A DNA stretch of 64,000 nt from Dermatemys mawii (GCA_007922305.1 ML677373.1:11210127-11274126); one strand, 5' to 3'; shown: positions 11,143 through 25,244, numbered from the stretch's first letter. Program-made: numbers and translations. The notes: a model not told the origin generated them from the letters alone.

Positions 11143-12959
11143 CTCATGGTTCTGAGTGTCATGAGCAAGAAGTCGCACCTCCCAAAGAATCCAGGGCAGG
11201 ACCTGAACTGTAGCTGGAATAGCTTCCCCGGTTACTGGGTCTTGATCTTCAGTGGCTATAAATCACCGTAGCTCGTGGATTTGCACCAGTTTCCACCAGC
11301 TGAAGATCTGGGTTAATTGAATAGAAATTATTGTTGGCCATTCTTTGGAATGAAGAAATGACACTTTTCCACAGCTGGAGTCAGCCCAGAGAGCTCATTG
11401 AACTCACTTGAGGACACGTCTTGTCCTGAGATGTAGCCTATCAGTTCCAAACAAGCTCGAGTGGCATGGCAAGAGACCCAGTACAAAAGTAAGGTGATGT
11501 GAGCAGCCTAGTTAATGCTTCTTGCCCTAGACCTTGAGAGCAGCGATGGAAGGGAAAGGCAGACTTAATGGGTTCTGAAGGCTTTTCCTTTTAAGATACA
11601 AATCAATGAATCTTTCTGGGAAGCCTGGGTAATGTGATCTGAATAAGAAACGGGGCTTGTCTTTGAACCTGAGCTAGGTTCCTCGACAGTGGTTGCTTTA
11701 TGCGCTGGCGCCAAACGCAAGTTGACAGGAATCTCTGAGCAGACTGGCTTTGCCCCGCACCCCCTGCCACGAGCAGACCAGCTTCACAGAGTTAAAGTTT
11801 TGACAAAGAGAATTCTGTTGAAAGCGTTGGCTTGTTTCCCAATAGCCTTGTCACCATGGTTGAGCTGCCTGCTCCTGCCCCGGGCTGCATTTATGACTGC
11901 TCTGGACTTGGGCTGGGGTCGAGCAGTACCATTTGGATCAGCTTCTTGGACATCGGTGCTTAGATCAGCTCAGGACTGTCCCTTCCTTGTTCCACTAGGA
12001 CTCCAGGAGGGGCAGGTTACCTGGCCCCACAGAGTAAGGGGTGCCCTGCCAACATGGTGCATAGACCTGAGCGACGGTAACTGCAGAAGAACATTTGAGG
12101 GAAAGGCTTTGCATGGCAGCCTGGAGCCTGAGGTGAGGGAGGAGAAATTGGAGGCTGATCAGGGCCCAAGGAGGGCTAGCAGCACAGCCTGGGCTTACAA
12201 TCCTGTCCCACATGGCCATATCTAATCTATCTAATGGGGGGTGTTTTTAAAGCACCCTCTCTATTCCCCCTATTCTAACTCACCGCCGCTTAACCACAAA
12301 GTTTCAGTTCTCCAGATCTCCGTGTGGGAAGCCGGTGGTTTCACTTCAGTTCTCAGAATGGGTGAGTTTTGCACCAGTCACACACCCGGCTGCCCTCTCC
12401 TCTGCTCTGCCCTGTCTATGCAAATCCAACCTGCCACAAACACTGAAGCCTCCAGGGCTCTTCCCGCTATAGGGAGTGCAAGTAACCACTCACCCTGGCT
12501 CTCCGTCACCCAGGGACCAGCCTACCAGGCCTGCGTCAACACAGGGGGTGGCAGGGCCCCCAGCCGTCTCTTTTTCCCCACAAGGCTTTTCCGAGAGGCT
12601 CTAATCCTCTTTTGTCACAAGCTGGCTAAGCTGTTCGTCTCCATAATATCAGATGGCAGCTCATTCCAGGGGGGATTTTTTTTATTTAAGAGTCACCAGC
12701 TTCCAATATGCTCCCACTTGAAGAGGTCAGCAGGACACTGCCCTTACCCAGTTACTCTCTTCCATCCTTTCCGGCTGTACCTACGCTGCTGGTCTGGCAC
12801 TAGGTGTGACAGTATGTTACCGGCTTCCCAGGGCTCTCGGGCTACTCTCCCTGCCTTCCCAGCACTACTCCCACGTCTCTGCACCCCGTTTCTGTGTGAT
12901 GCAGATGTACGGCCTTTGTCATCTCCCAGATGGATCCTTGCAAGGCCCTGCCTCTGAAG
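11143..12959. other. Intergenic, nothing identified
   Basis: Open frames of 178 and 238 codons occur on the plus strand but have no family resemblance or exon signals. Confidence 0.5.
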
Positions 12960-13215
12960 ACCAGAAGCTGCAGCTAATTCAAGACGTGACGGCAGCCTCT
13001 TGGAGGTATTCTCGGAAGTGACACTGGCTTCCCGTTCAGGATTTCGCTATGGATTTCTAGACCCCTACATGGTTGAGATCCCTGCTGTCTAGGAGATCAG
13101 CACTTCCCCCAGAGCTGCGGGAAAGGTTGTTCACTCTTACCAAGTCACTGGGCCTGGGAGCTGGGTGTTCTCCCTGGAGGGATGCTGGCTCTGGAATTTC
13201 CTGCCGCAGTTGACC
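12960..13215 (+). mobile_element. L2-like LINE reverse transcriptase C-terminal remnant
   Basis: Reads in broken frames like the conserved end of L2-type ORF2: a tgacactggcttcccgttca motif (HWLPV-like), later cccccagagctgcgggaa (LPPELRE-like). Frames are disrupted, so it is inactive. Confidence 0.5.
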
Positions 13216-13440
13216 CTTGTCTGCATGGGAAAGCCACACTGGTTTTTAAAGCAGCTGAGTTAAACTGGTGCAACTCCCTGGGTGGACACTTCTATTGCAG
13301 TTTAACAGAGGGTTTAGTTTAAACTTGTCCACAATAGTCAGACTTCCAAAGGCCTGGTTTAAACCACAGGAAGAGTGTGTACCCAGAGATTTGTACTCCT
13401 CTAACTACATCTGTTTAAATTCGTCCCTTAGGTTAAACCA
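13212..13440. mobile_element. MITE-like relic
   Basis: Contains stretches such as ttaaactggtgcaactccc and gtggacac that recall short Harbinger-type repeats of turtles. Ends are not clear. Confidence 0.35.
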
Positions 13441-16400
13441 GGGCTGCAGTGGTACGGAGACAAGCTCTAAGGTTCTTGCCTTTCTGGCTCCTCTGTTGTG
13501 CCAGGCTCTTTCGTGTGCAGGTAGTTGGGGGGTGGGAGGACAACCCCCCTGTCCCTGAGAATGGGGGAGCCCATATGACATTGGCCTGTGTTGGCAAACT
13601 CTGTATTTAGTAATCTAAATTACCTAGAATAAACGAGCAAGGATCCTGTCACACTCCATGTCAGCCACTCCTCCTTGTGGCCCTGCATCCCCACCACAAG
13701 GCTCTCACACTCCTGGGGCTACAGCAACAGAGAGTCCTTCATTCAAGTCCAGAAAGGACCATCACGTCATCTCATTGACCTCCTGCAAATCCTATCCCAC
13801 CCACCAGCCAGCACCTGCCCACTAAACCCAGCAACCCCAATGAGACCCAAGTATTACAGCTTTGAGCTTCTCTCTGATGTTGGGGGGTGTGATTTCCCCA
13901 CCCTCCTGCACTAATCACACCCAGAAAGGAGTTCTTCTTCTAATCGCTAGGCAGACAGCATGTTCAGCCCTGCACTGGGTAGGTCCTGTCTGCCTGCTCA
14001 CATGCTACCCAAGACAGGCACAGAAGAAGTCGGGTGCTCTAGGAAGCCTCAGGAAGGGGGTGCATAGGATGCTGTTTCCAGTTAAAATGATTAACTTTTT
14101 GCAGGCCTTGCAGAAGAAGCGAGTCTTCAAGTGGGACCTCAATGAGCTGAGGGGGGTGGTTTGGTGGGCTGGAATGGGGAAGGATTTCAGGGCCTCCTTC
14201 CGCATTTATACCCACCCAGTACCTACTTCTTAGCCAGACTGAGGAGCCCATTCAAGCCACAGCATAACCTGTGTATGTTCCACACCCTCCTGCACTCTTC
14301 ACGCTGCTCCATGGCACAGGGCTGCCTCCTGCAGGACAATCTCCGACGGGGGTTCTGCTCCCTGCTCTGCATGTGTAGCACATACAGGGCTCTGCAGGTC
14401 TCAGAAGCTGCAGGAAGAGCAAACGGTGTGGGCATGAGCAGGGGAGGAAGCCAGCACAGAGAGATACCAGAGTGCTGCTGCTGAGCAAGGTTATCGCTGC
14501 AAAGAAAGGGAGAGCGAAGCAGCTAATGTCACAGCATTTGGCAGGCTCTGCAGGGTTTGCATTGGCTTTTGCATGTTACTTTAACCTTTTCCTTGAAGCT
14601 CAAGTTTGTGCTGCGGCGTTAGCAACAACACACATACACACAGGCGCACGCTGCCTTTGGTTATACCCTCGCATCCCCACAGAGCTCAGTGTAAGCGAGG
14701 GCACAACTTAAGCTGCAGTTTACACACAAATCTCTTGGTGCGCTGTAATGACAGCGGAAAGAAACCTACAATGAGTCCATAGCATTTAAATGGGCTTTAG
14801 GCAAAATCTCTCCCTTGCAGGGTGCCTGGCTGAGGCGAGAACTCCTTAAAGCCTCTCTCATTTCCTAAAGTCTTCTTAATTTCTTTTCATGCCAGGCCTT
14901 CCCAGTCAACAGCAGGGTTATATTCAAGAGAGAGAGAAATTGCACTGCAAAGCACCGTGGGTAATGCGTGCAATCCGTTCTAGGAGCCAGAGGGCTTAGT
15001 CTCAGCAGCGTTAGCGGAAACAAGCTGAAAGGTCCCAGAGCGAAAAGAGCAGCGACAATGAGCAGCATTTTTTCCATCCAGAGAACACAAGCACTGTCTA
15101 GGGTGGGAAACAGGACCGAGATGGGCTCTGGGATTGAGAAGCGCCCCCCCCCCCCCATGCCCTCCCACACACAAAAGGCTGCCCCCTCCTCCCAAAACAC
15201 TCTTCATGCACGCTGATCCCAATATGGGGTTGTATTCACACAGCAGGCATACAGTGGAGAGTCCTCAAACAGACAGCCCCTTTCCTGGGTATTGCCTTGA
15301 TTCTTAAGGACAGTAACGCAGGCCTAAGACAGGGCTATACATACAAACATGAGCTCCCCAACTCTTTCCAGAGAGGGCTGGTAGGATTTCTCCCTGCGCG
15401 ACCAATTGTCCCCCACCCCTTGAATTCTCTGTCACCTCAAAGAGATTCTCCCTCTTTAATGAAGCTAATGAGACTCCCCTGTTCCAGCTGTAAAGCTGAG
15501 TCAGGAGAATGGTCCTACACCTCTATACAGAGACCTGAGATATGACACCCAGCTGCAAGAAGTTATAAGGGAAAAGCAAGGGACAGCACTCAAAGGCAGG
15601 ACTGCAGCATCCACAAAGGAAGTGCTTCATCCTGAGAACCAGAATTAAGGGTTAAACTGAGCACTAGAGGTAAATCAAACTGGGCAGCAATGCACAGGAA
15701 TATCTAACCGGCAGACTCAAAGCTGTTGGGAGTTGGAAGTCTTGGTTTGAGCTCACTTCCCCTTCTGAGACCAGGAGCCGAATAAATTTCACAGCGCTGC
15801 CAGCGTATCCATGGAACAGAAGAGGCAACACAGGAGAGCAGAGGCAGTAGAAGAGGCAATGGAGCCGGTGCAGGAAAGGGACGAGAGACAGGCTAGAACA
15901 TTAAAGCTGGGGAATTGGAGAGGGAATATGGGCTGGGCAGGAGCAATGCGTGATACATGGCAACATTGCTTCAGCGCTCCTGCAGCGGGGAACATGGAGG
16001 ATGTCCTAGAATGCACTTGATCTTGTAGGACTGTGCTGAAAGGAAGCAAGGAGCCAGCCCTGTCTGTCTCCAAAGCAGCTTCAAACTGACAAGACTGTGC
16101 TCGCTTTGCTCTCTGACTGCTGGCAGGCCAGCATCCTGTCATTTCCAGGCCACTACCGAGGCAGGCATGGTGGAATGGCTGGCAGAGCGTGCTCTGCGTC
16201 AGAGCGGGGCAGGATGGGAAGAAGATGGGAGACAGAGCAGAGAGGCAAAAAAGAGGGACTGCCGAGGAGAGGGGACCGGAGTGACTGAAATGAAGAATGG
16301 CAGGGGCAGAGAGAGAGAGAGAGATGGGGCTTCCCTAAAAAACGCAGAGGAGAGAGTGAATGAGACCAGGGGAATGGGAAGGTAGATGACACAGGAAGGA

Positions 16401-16824
16401 AAGTGACCAAACCAAAATGGAACAAGGAAAAGCAAAGAAAGAAAGAAAACCGAAGGAACCCCACCCCTTCCCCCACAAGTAGTTTCAAACCCTCACACAA
16501 AGACAAGCTCACACATTCGGAACAACTCTCCCACCCAACTGGCCCATCTCTGGCCTCACCTGTCATCATATCACCTCCACTTTCTTTGCTCCACCAGTGG
16601 GGCCAGCCTGGAGGCCTCACTGGTTTGTTTCATCTCAGGTCATTCTCATATCTTTCTCCAGGTGGCCCTTTTCCCACCCCGAAGAGCCCCTTCCCTAGTC
16701 CAGCCCACCAACTCACCCCTCTCTCTCTCACTCACTTCTCCTGCAATGCCCACAAAAAATGAGTCCACAGATGACTGGCCATTCCCTCCTCTGGGTTTCC
16801 TGCTGTGCGCTGTCTATTTTGCCT
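13441..16824. other. Intergenic between PRCD and CYGB, nothing identified
   Basis: Includes a 13-base C run at 15145-15157 and a GA run near 16311-16324. Mostly unique-looking sequence. Confidence 0.5.
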
Positions 16825-17184
16825 GGTTAGACCATAACCCCTTCAGGCAGAGACTGCGTATCTTGTGTTTCATACAGTGTTAGGCACAACAACAATCAAT
16901 AGCGATAAATACGAGGACACTGAGGAACTTCGTTATTTGTACAGCACCTAACTCAAAGGGATTCAATCCTGCTGTGGACTCTGGGTCCTACCATCATATA
17001 AATAATAGGAAGGGAATTACATGGATAAGTAGACCTGTCACGTGTTAGCTACTTTGTTGTAAAAACACGCCTTTTTCAATAGTGTAGGCAGAGCCCTACA
17101 CATTCAATAGCATCTCTGCCTGTCTAAGGCACTTTTGTGTAGCCCTCTTCACCATAGTTTCAGAGCATCTCAGAAACTGTAGTT

Positions 17185-17365
17185 CATGGATCTTCTCTGC
17201 ACTCCTATCAGGGAAAGCAGTGATCTTCTCCCCATTTTGCAGATGGGAAACTGAGGCACAGAGCAGCCAAGTGACCCTCCCAAGGTCACAGAAAGAGTCA
17301 GTGGCAGAGACAGGAACTTAAGCCCGGTCTCCAGCTAGAGTGCTAACCAGTGGACCACCCTTCCC
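17185..17365 (-). mobile_element. MIR-like SINE relic
   Basis: A well-preserved reverse-strand MIR: cccattttgcagatgggaaa, ctgaggcacagagcag, ccaaggtcacagaaag, ending at agagtgctaaccagtgga. Confidence 0.85.
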
Positions 17366-17984
17366 CTCATTTGGTACCTACTTTTCACGCAGATATAGAT
17401 ATAGATATATATGACACTATATGGGCTGATCTAATTCCTATTAAAGTGAGTGGAAAGACTCCCATTGGCTACTTTGGGATTGGGCTCATAAGGGGACAAA
17501 TCAGGCCCTGAAAGTACTGTATGTATACTTCACACACTTTACTAACTAATTTGACCTACCTTGCAAAACGGTATTGCAATGACATGTGGCAATTAAATGA
17601 AAATGCTGATTGGATGGCAGCATGACCAAGCTCCAGGATTTTAAAGAGACAGTGGCATCTTGAACTCAATTTTTTAAAATGAGTTAAAAGTGGTTTCATA
17701 TCCTGTACCTGCATGGAGTGCCCCTGCCTGTTGTTACAGTGGCCTATGGAAATCATGGAAAATCACCACTGCCATGTTGTATACATGTTGTACCCCTGAC
17801 TCATGTCATGTGACCAGGGCCAGGCAATAAAGTTCGGTCCCTCACCAGCCCCTCTGTGTCCCATTTTTATTACAGTGTTATAATCATATGCTCTTGTTTT
17901 TAAAAATGTGTCCTCTGTCCTGTTGCTGTGTAAGAGATTTGCTCATAGAAAAGTTGTAACTGCACCATTCCCAATCCCAAATGC

Positions 17985-18330
17985 TCAAAAAACAAGTCGG
18001 ATTCACCAAAATAATGGGATTTAGGTTGTAAATTCCTAAGGGCAGAGATTTGTCTTTTTGTTCTGTGTCTGTACAATGCCTAGTACAGTGGAGTCTGGCT
18101 CCACAGTAATATAAATGAATAAATTAATACTAATAATGAGATTGGCTTAAAAATCATAGGATCTTTAAAATATTTTTGAGCCTTTGAATGCCGTCAGGTC
18201 TCATTTTTAAGCTTTTTTCTGCAACCAGTGGGGCTAGATATTTTTAAATGAAAGCTGAGATTCTCACATACTCACTTGCCTCCAGAAGCTCGGGCTTTAA
18301 GTAAAATAGCCAATATTGCCAGATTTATGA
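17985..18330 (-). mobile_element. MITE-like relic, AT-rich, inverse copy of 18565-18865
   Basis: Shares, in reverse orientation, the motifs aatctca / cataatttt and the clause near ccagaagctcgggctttaa with the next element. Diverged, ends approximate. Confidence 0.4.
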
Positions 18331-18564
18331 TAAAATCAAAAGTCAGCAACAATGTAACTGACTATACTTGGGAAACAGTGAAATAGCCTATACATTCATC
18401 CTAGATTATTTGCATGCACTTTCATATTTTCTGTAAGTTCAATTTCTCATTTTTCAATAAGTTGAAGGTTGCATTAACATTTATTTCTCTCTTTAATTTG
18501 GAAATCGATTTTGGGCACAATTTCCTACATTTTTTATGCAGTATTTCCAACATTTTATGCAGCA

Positions 18565-18865
18565 TTTTTATGCAGTGTGGCCAACTCATGATTTTGTCAT
18601 GATTCATTTTTGTTAAGGCACCAGCTCCCAGAGGCTTGTGATTTTGTGAAAATCTCATATTCCCAGAAAGGAAAAAAAAAAGTAAGTTTCTAGCTCTTGT
18701 AGCTGGGGAGCAAAGCTTGCAAATGCAAATGCTCAAAAAACAGAAGGCAAATCAACCCCACCAAAGTTTACGACTTTTTTTAAAAATCTCATTATTTTAA
18801 AGCTTATCTCATAATTTTTGGAGGCCTGGCTAACATTTAAATGTGTGGGGTTGGCAATATAGGTT
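18565..18865 (+). mobile_element. MITE-like relic, AT-rich
   Basis: Runs from tgtggccaactcatgatttt to tgtggggttggcaata. The two ends are loosely inverted (ggccaac / gttggc), as in short DNA elements. Family not named. Confidence 0.4.
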
Positions 18866-18995
18866 ATGTACACTGGGGAGTCTCTCTTCCTGTGCAAATA
18901 AAATGCCCATATAGTCTCCTTCTGATTGGCAAAAGAAAACACTTTATCTCACAAATGGGGGAAGAGCTGCTCCACTACAGCCATTCTTCTATCTT

Positions 18996-19060
18996 ATAGA
19001 ATCATAGAATTGGAAGGGACCTCAGGAGGCATCTGACTCGTCCAGTCTCCTGCACTCTTC
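18996..19060 (-). mobile_element. CR1 3'-end fragment
   Basis: tagaatcatagaattggaag followed by ggacctcaggagg is the reverse complement of the CR1 3' end seen at 10350-10397. Confidence 0.85.
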
Positions 19061-19274
19061 GCCCGGCTGCTGATCAGAAAAGTCCTGGGGGACCGTCAGC
19101 AACAGAGACAGGAGTCAGGACCCAAAAGAGAAAAGGAAGAACATGAAACGCCACTGGAAGCAACAGGGAACTGCCAATGCAACAAAAGGGAAAGAGAGAC
19201 CTGCAGTGACAACAAAGCACCATTATACAATCATGGCAAATTGCTTTAGAGGGCACCTGCTGCTCTGGAAGATT

Positions 19275-19460
19275 GGCCAGTTGAGAGAGTGCTAGTCTAG
19301 GGGTCCCTAGACATGAGTTTTACTTCCAGTGCTACCCCAGATGTCCTGTGTGTGACCTGGCAGGAGTCTCTGTGCCTCAGTCCCCTGCCTTTAGAAGGGG
19401 GATAATAGCACTTCTCTCCCTCCGAGGGATGCGTTGAAGATCGTCTGGTACTCAGATCCA
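19275..19460 (+). mobile_element. MIR-like SINE relic
   Basis: gagagtgctagtctagggg, then tgtgtgacctggcaggagtc, tctgtgcctcagtcccctgc and gggggataatagcac follow MIR in order. Confidence 0.8.
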
Positions 19461-20899
19461 GTGAGGATCAAGTAATACCTTAACAGATCGCACTGCACAC
19501 TTCATTCTGGATTCAAGCTGGAGTGCAAACTGCTAACCCAGGTTCTGCTCTTTGCTCCTCGGGTATGTAGGTGATAGCAACTCCCAGAGTGCACTCCACA
19601 GGGACATGCTTGCTCCAGCCGTGTCTCCTGTGCATGGCTATGTTACAGGAACATAACACTCTCTGCTTTGTGGTGCACATGTGCTCCAGCAGCCCGCTGT
19701 GCTTGGCATGGACCTGGCTTGAGAAAACAAATCAGACCTCACTGTGGGCTGTCCTCATGTATCACTTGTGGGCCTGTCTTTCACACTGATTTGGTCTGTC
19801 TGTCTGCTGCATCTGCCTCTCCCTCTATAGCATTGACCTGTCTGTCAGTCTGTCTGATCGATCTCTCTCCCTGCAAGAGTACACACAGACAGGCAAAGAG
19901 ATGAAGAAGAAGAAGAGAGAGAGAGAGAGAGACTGATATTTTTACACACTTTTTTAATCTGTCTATTTTTCTGTCTCCAGTCCCCATCTGGGTATTGTCT
20001 GTTATTACACGTCCCTGTCAGATTTTCTCTCTATCTATGCAAATGTCTGTGCTGCAGATACTGTATTCCTGATTTTCAATTAGTTTGAAATATCATTTGG
20101 GTAAAAGAAAAACCAAACCCACAACATAAGTGTTTCTCTTTGCCTCTAATTCAGTCTCCTTCCCTGCCTGCCAAAGTGGGGTAGGAATATCTGAACAATG
20201 CAATCTCCATTACAAAATTAATAATACTAATTAATAATAAGACACCTCTACGCTTTCTCCAGGAGAGCTCTAAGCCCACATTCCTCTACCACTGTGTTTG
20301 GAGAAAGGAAGACAAAGCAAAATTTTATCATTAAAAATATCCCCTTGGGACAGAAAATAATTTAGCTCATGTTGAAGTTAAACACTGATTTAATAGATAT
20401 TTCTCTCCTTTCCTGAAACATACAGACTAGAAATCAGAAGCAAGCAGGGATTTTCTCTTCAAAACACAATCTCCTGCAACATTAGGTAACGCAAGAGAGA
20501 GAAGAAATAGAAAAGGCTAAGCCAGCTGTTGGGATAAGTTTAACTGCTCACTTTAGATGCTGCATTTCCTCAGAGTTGTTTACAAGGGCTGAAAAAAGAC
20601 CTGTAGTCATAAAATCCCCAAAGCAGATGATCCTGATGTTCCACAGAACCTCTTTTTCATCTCTCCCTCTACGGGGCTGGGGGGGGAGAGACAGAGAGAG
20701 AGAGAGGAGGAGAAAGAAGGAGAGAAAGTGAGCTCACGTTCACACATTGGTAAAGAGGCTGGTCTTGCAATGCCTTTGAATATTTTACTTTTAGTCAGTT
20801 TCCCATCAGAGTCAGAGTCATACATGCACACACTGAGCTGAAGCAAACTACAGGGATGGACAGCACTAGAAGATTTGAAATCTAATCACATGCATTATA
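19461..20899. other. CYGB upstream region
   Basis: Contains GA-rich runs at 19911-19934 and 20690-20725. No promoter element I can defend. The CYGB transcription start is not determinable by eye. Confidence 0.45.
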
Positions 20900-21291
<392 letters not shown>

Positions 21292-22197
21292 TAAAAAGAA
21301 AGAAAATGAAATGAAATGAGTGACAGATAGACAGTCCCTGTTGGCTGTGATCATGGACAATTTCACAGCACTTCTCTGATTTCAACATGTTGTCGGGGGG
21401 AGTGGGGGCTTTTAATGTAGTTTGTGGGAATTGGTATTTCAACTGGAAAGGTCACCTTATACCCTGTGTGCAGTGCTGGCGGGGTTGGGGAGGGAGTAGA
21501 AGGAGGAAATAGCTGTACACAGTTTTCTGCTCAGTGGTTTCTACTCACATTTCTGCTGATAGAATTATATGTACTAGGTTCCTGGGTGAAATAATGCAAC
21601 TTACAAGCCAGGATGAAACCAAAACAGATCTGTCTCTGACAGCACCATCTGTTTGTTGGACGACAGCGTCGGTAGAAAGGATAATGCTGAAGTTGCCTGC
21701 TAATGCTGGTACGAAGGTCAAAAGCAGGAGGAAGGGGGGCATGTGGCAGTAGGTAATGAGTGTTGGAGGAATGAGGCATTATTGCATTCAGAGTAGGTTA
21801 TGGAAACTACCTTACAGCACCGTATTATGTGTTGCACAGAGCTGCAGGTAAAAGGAATGATGTGTGTCTGTCCAGAGGTAAGAAAGGGGCAGGCTGCTAC
21901 TGGGATTTCTCATTCTAAAATAGAAGAACTTGTTTTCTTTCAAAGAACCCTTCACTGTTATTGAATGTTGATCTTGTTTATTGCTTCTGAACGCTCTGGG
22001 TACGCCTGGACGGGCAGCACAGACTCCGGGACCGAGTCTCATCTCGCTCACTCCGGTGTAAATCAGGAATAGCACTGCTGATGTCAGTGGAGTTTCCCAA
22101 ATGCACGTCTGGTGTAGGTGGGACGGGGATTAGGCCTTAGGTTTAAAGGCACGTGCAGAAGAACCACAAAAGGAGCTGGGAAGGGGAAGATGGGGCT

Positions 22198-22266
22198 GTA
22201 GAATCATAGGGTTAGATGGGACCGCAAGGTCATCTAGACTAACCCGCTGCAGATAGAAGCAATGAT
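22198..22266 (-). mobile_element. CR1 3'-end fragment in CYGB intron 1
   Basis: gtagaatcatagggttagat then aaggtcatctagactaaccc is a diverged reverse-strand CR1 tail. Confidence 0.8.
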
Positions 22267-22885
22267 CAATTCTCACTTGATCTGAGCAAAAATGTTTGAT
22301 TTAAGCATGGACACTGAACCTCAGCGACCAGGTCCCACCCCCTATGACTGCTGGGAGAAAGCTGAATCCAGATGCATACTGAACCAATGCCCTCCTTCCC
22401 TTTCACTGGTCCAGGACAAAACCCCAGATGAAGAAAGCTGGGGTGTTTGAAGTCTGGCTGCAAACGTTGCTCCTTGAGATTAGCAGATCGTGGCCCTGGG
22501 ACTGACCTGTGTTATGAGAAACACTTGGACTGATGCATTTCTCACTAGTAATAATCACAAAGTTTCCTGTGAACTTAGGGGAACCGCAGAGGTAGCAGAA
22601 ACCGCCTCAGATGTGCAGACAACCCTTCTTGGCTTTCCCCTGGTCTGACTGATAGGAATTACTACAGGATTTCCTCCCAGCATTCCTCTGCAGGGAACCG
22701 GTTTGGATGAAACACAAAGAGGGCCTCATCCCACAGCCCTCCCTGAACCTCTCCCTACTCTTAGAGCCAGACATGGTTGGAGACGGAAATATTTAGGTTT
22801 AGTCACTGCTCAGAAAGCTCATTCCTGGGAGATCTCCTGCCCAAGTTCATAAACTCAAGAGGTTTAGCGAGTTTACGCAAACATC

Positions 22886-22965
22886 AGGGGTGAGATCTTA
22901 GCTTCATTGAAGTCAGTTGGAGTTTTGCCATAGACTTCAATAGGGCCAGAATTTCACTCCAGGAC
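22886..22965. repeat. Foldback MITE-like repeat (gacttcaat family)
   Basis: The arms gtgagatct...cattgaagtca and gacttcaat...gaatttcac are inverted copies of each other, forming a hairpin of about 70 bases. Similar diverged units occur at 25701-25775, 39330-39425, 51420-51545 and 55015-55075. Confidence 0.7.
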
Positions 22966-23951
22966 TTCCAAGTGTCATTCTAAAACAACCCTCTCTCTTC
23001 CCTCCCCCCGGGGAAGATCACCTCCAGATCTAAACCATGCAGCTGGCTCTCCCTCCCCCTTGCTAAAATGGGGCAAGCCCCAGCCCCCACAAATGCTGGG
23101 TCAGAGTTTGGCTCAAGCCCTACTGGAATCCAAACAGGACCTGAGATGTGGTCACTATTAGGTCCATTTTTTATTAGTCTTCTGAGCCACGAGTAGGGGC
23201 CAGTGGAATTGCTGAGGATCTGGTCTGTGAAGAGGGGCCTCAAACCTGAAGCTGGGAATTTCCCTGGGGCTTTTTGGGGGCTGGTCATTCTTCCTCCCAA
23301 TGTGAAACGAAGCACTGAAAGAGTGCTCCGCTGGCATACGCTAGTGCCCGACATGACTGGCTGCTGTGACCTGCTTGCTCACTAGTGCACGGCCCTTCCA
23401 GCTGTTCCAGTCCCAGGGGGAACCAAGACCAGAGAGTTAGTGCCACTTTCCTGATTGTTAGAGCTGGAGCTGGGGTAATCTGAGTGCAGGCTCTTGCCAT
23501 GTTCCTGACTTAGGGCTGTCTCCTGGGCCATCTGCCCCCACCTCTAGGAAAATTGCTGGATGCTGTTGTGTGCGCTTGCGGGATGGGTGGGGAGGGTTCA
23601 GTTCTTTGGTACGGGAGGGAAGGGGGGGCAGCTGTGGATGAGCGGTGGAAGTGGTACCCAACAGCCTATCCTGGGCAGATTAGCATGGCGAACCCCCTGG
23701 AGTCCTGTCTGGCATGAAGACAGAATGGATCCAGTCCAGCGGTGGTTGCAGAGAGGGTGTAAGTGATGCATGGGATGGGGATGAGCCAGAACACAGCAGG
23801 GAATGGCTGGTATCGATGCCGGGCAGCATGTGTGCAAAATGCGTGTCATGTACATGATGAGGGGCCAGGAGGGGGCTGTAGCCTACGTAACAGGATGGTG
23901 GAAGAGGGTGCAAGGTGAAGCCAATAGCAAACAAATGCACCAGGGAGTAGA

Positions 23952-23989
23952 GTTTTAGCACCTCTACCTTGGAGTAGAGGTGCTAAAAC
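23952..23989. repeat. Perfect 16-bp hairpin with 6-base loop
   Basis: gttttagcacctctac (23952-23967), loop cttgga, then its exact complement (23974-23989). No T-run or other feature explains it. Confidence 0.95.
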
Positions 23990-24319
23990 AAAGTTCTTTC
24001 CCAAGTAGATGCAGCAATTCCAGTGAGAAAAGCAGTGGATGTGTGCTCTGGCGTGTTACGCAACAGACCGCAAACCAGACAGAACTGGGAACAGGAGAGG
24101 GTGTGAAGCGCAGCTGGCAGAGAGGCCCTGATTGCAACGTTCTGACCCAGAGTGACACTTCCCCAAAGCTCAGGGTGGTTTCTGTTCCAGGGTGGTTTCT
24201 AAAGACCACTGCATTCTGGGATTTCCCTGCCATTGTGCCAAGAGGAAAGCACCACCTCGTAGAACCAGGGCTAGGCAGGGATGAGGACGCCTGTAGAGAT
24301 GGGAGAGTTTGTCAGCTAA

Positions 24320-24425
24320 TGCTTAGCACCTGGGATTTACTCTAGAACAGGCCACTGCCAGAGACAGGCTGCTGGGCTAGACGGACCATTGGTCTGAGCC
24401 AGTAGGGTGGCTCATATGTTCTTAC
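24320..24425 (+). mobile_element. Interspersed repeat tail (ggtctgacccagta type)
   Basis: The text ctgggctagacggaccattg then gtctgagccagtagg and catatgttctta matches a common sauropsid repeat 3' end that I recognise but cannot name. Confidence 0.6.
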
Positions 24426-25244
24426 ACTCCAGCTGAGACCATTGCGTTTCTCTCCAGGAGTCCTGCGGGCGAAGGCAAGTGGCATTTAGGAAGCGATGAG
24501 ACAGTAGACAAGTGACCCGTCCTTTCCCCGGGTGCAAAAGCAGCAGCTCATGCTGTCACAGTGACGTGACACGCTGCCTCACTGCGCCGCTGCCACCGAG
24601 ATCACAGAGGGAGAGGTGCTGAAACACAGCCGTACGCCACTCCCCTGGGAATGCCAAGAAGTGAGCAGGAAGAGAGGGAACCCCGGTCACAGGGGAACAG
24701 CAGAGCACCGGCCTGCCTCTGAACAGTGAGGACGGATCAAGCAGCATTGAAATTGCATGTAAAGCCTCCTTTGCTGGGAAGGGATTCACTCTGCATAGCT
24801 CCCTCCACCCTCCCCTCCTTCACACCCGAGCTCTCTGCGAAAACACGGGCAGGGCAGAAACAGGACAGCCCCGGTCTGAAATGTCAGCACCTGTGAGAAC
24901 AGCTCTTGCCCAGCTGGCTCTGCCTGTCTTTACATTCCCCAGCTGGCATCAGCAATAGCTCCCTCCAGGAGAACTAGGTCATGTGCAGAGGCTGCGGGGA
25001 GGCACAGGAAGGGAAAAGGAGACCGAATCACACGCCGCCTTTACTTTCTTATAAATGATGCAACAGCTCAGCAACGACAAAGGTCACTTTCTCGTTCGGT
25101 TTGCTGACTGCAGGCAGACACGCTCCTAGCTACGTGTGCAGGGGAAAACAATCCCATCCACCCAACACACGCAGCCACAATCCACCGATACACACTGCGG
25201 GGGTGTGTGTGTGTGTGAAACACTCCCCATTAGGCATCATATAC

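Noticed and set aside
11689..12225. 178-codon plus-strand open frame
   Set aside because: No recognisable motif, composition like the surrounding non-coding DNA.
12241..12957. 238-codon plus-strand open frame, the longest in the window
   Set aside because: No family resemblance, and it abuts an L2-like remnant. Length is plausible by chance in GC-moderate sequence.
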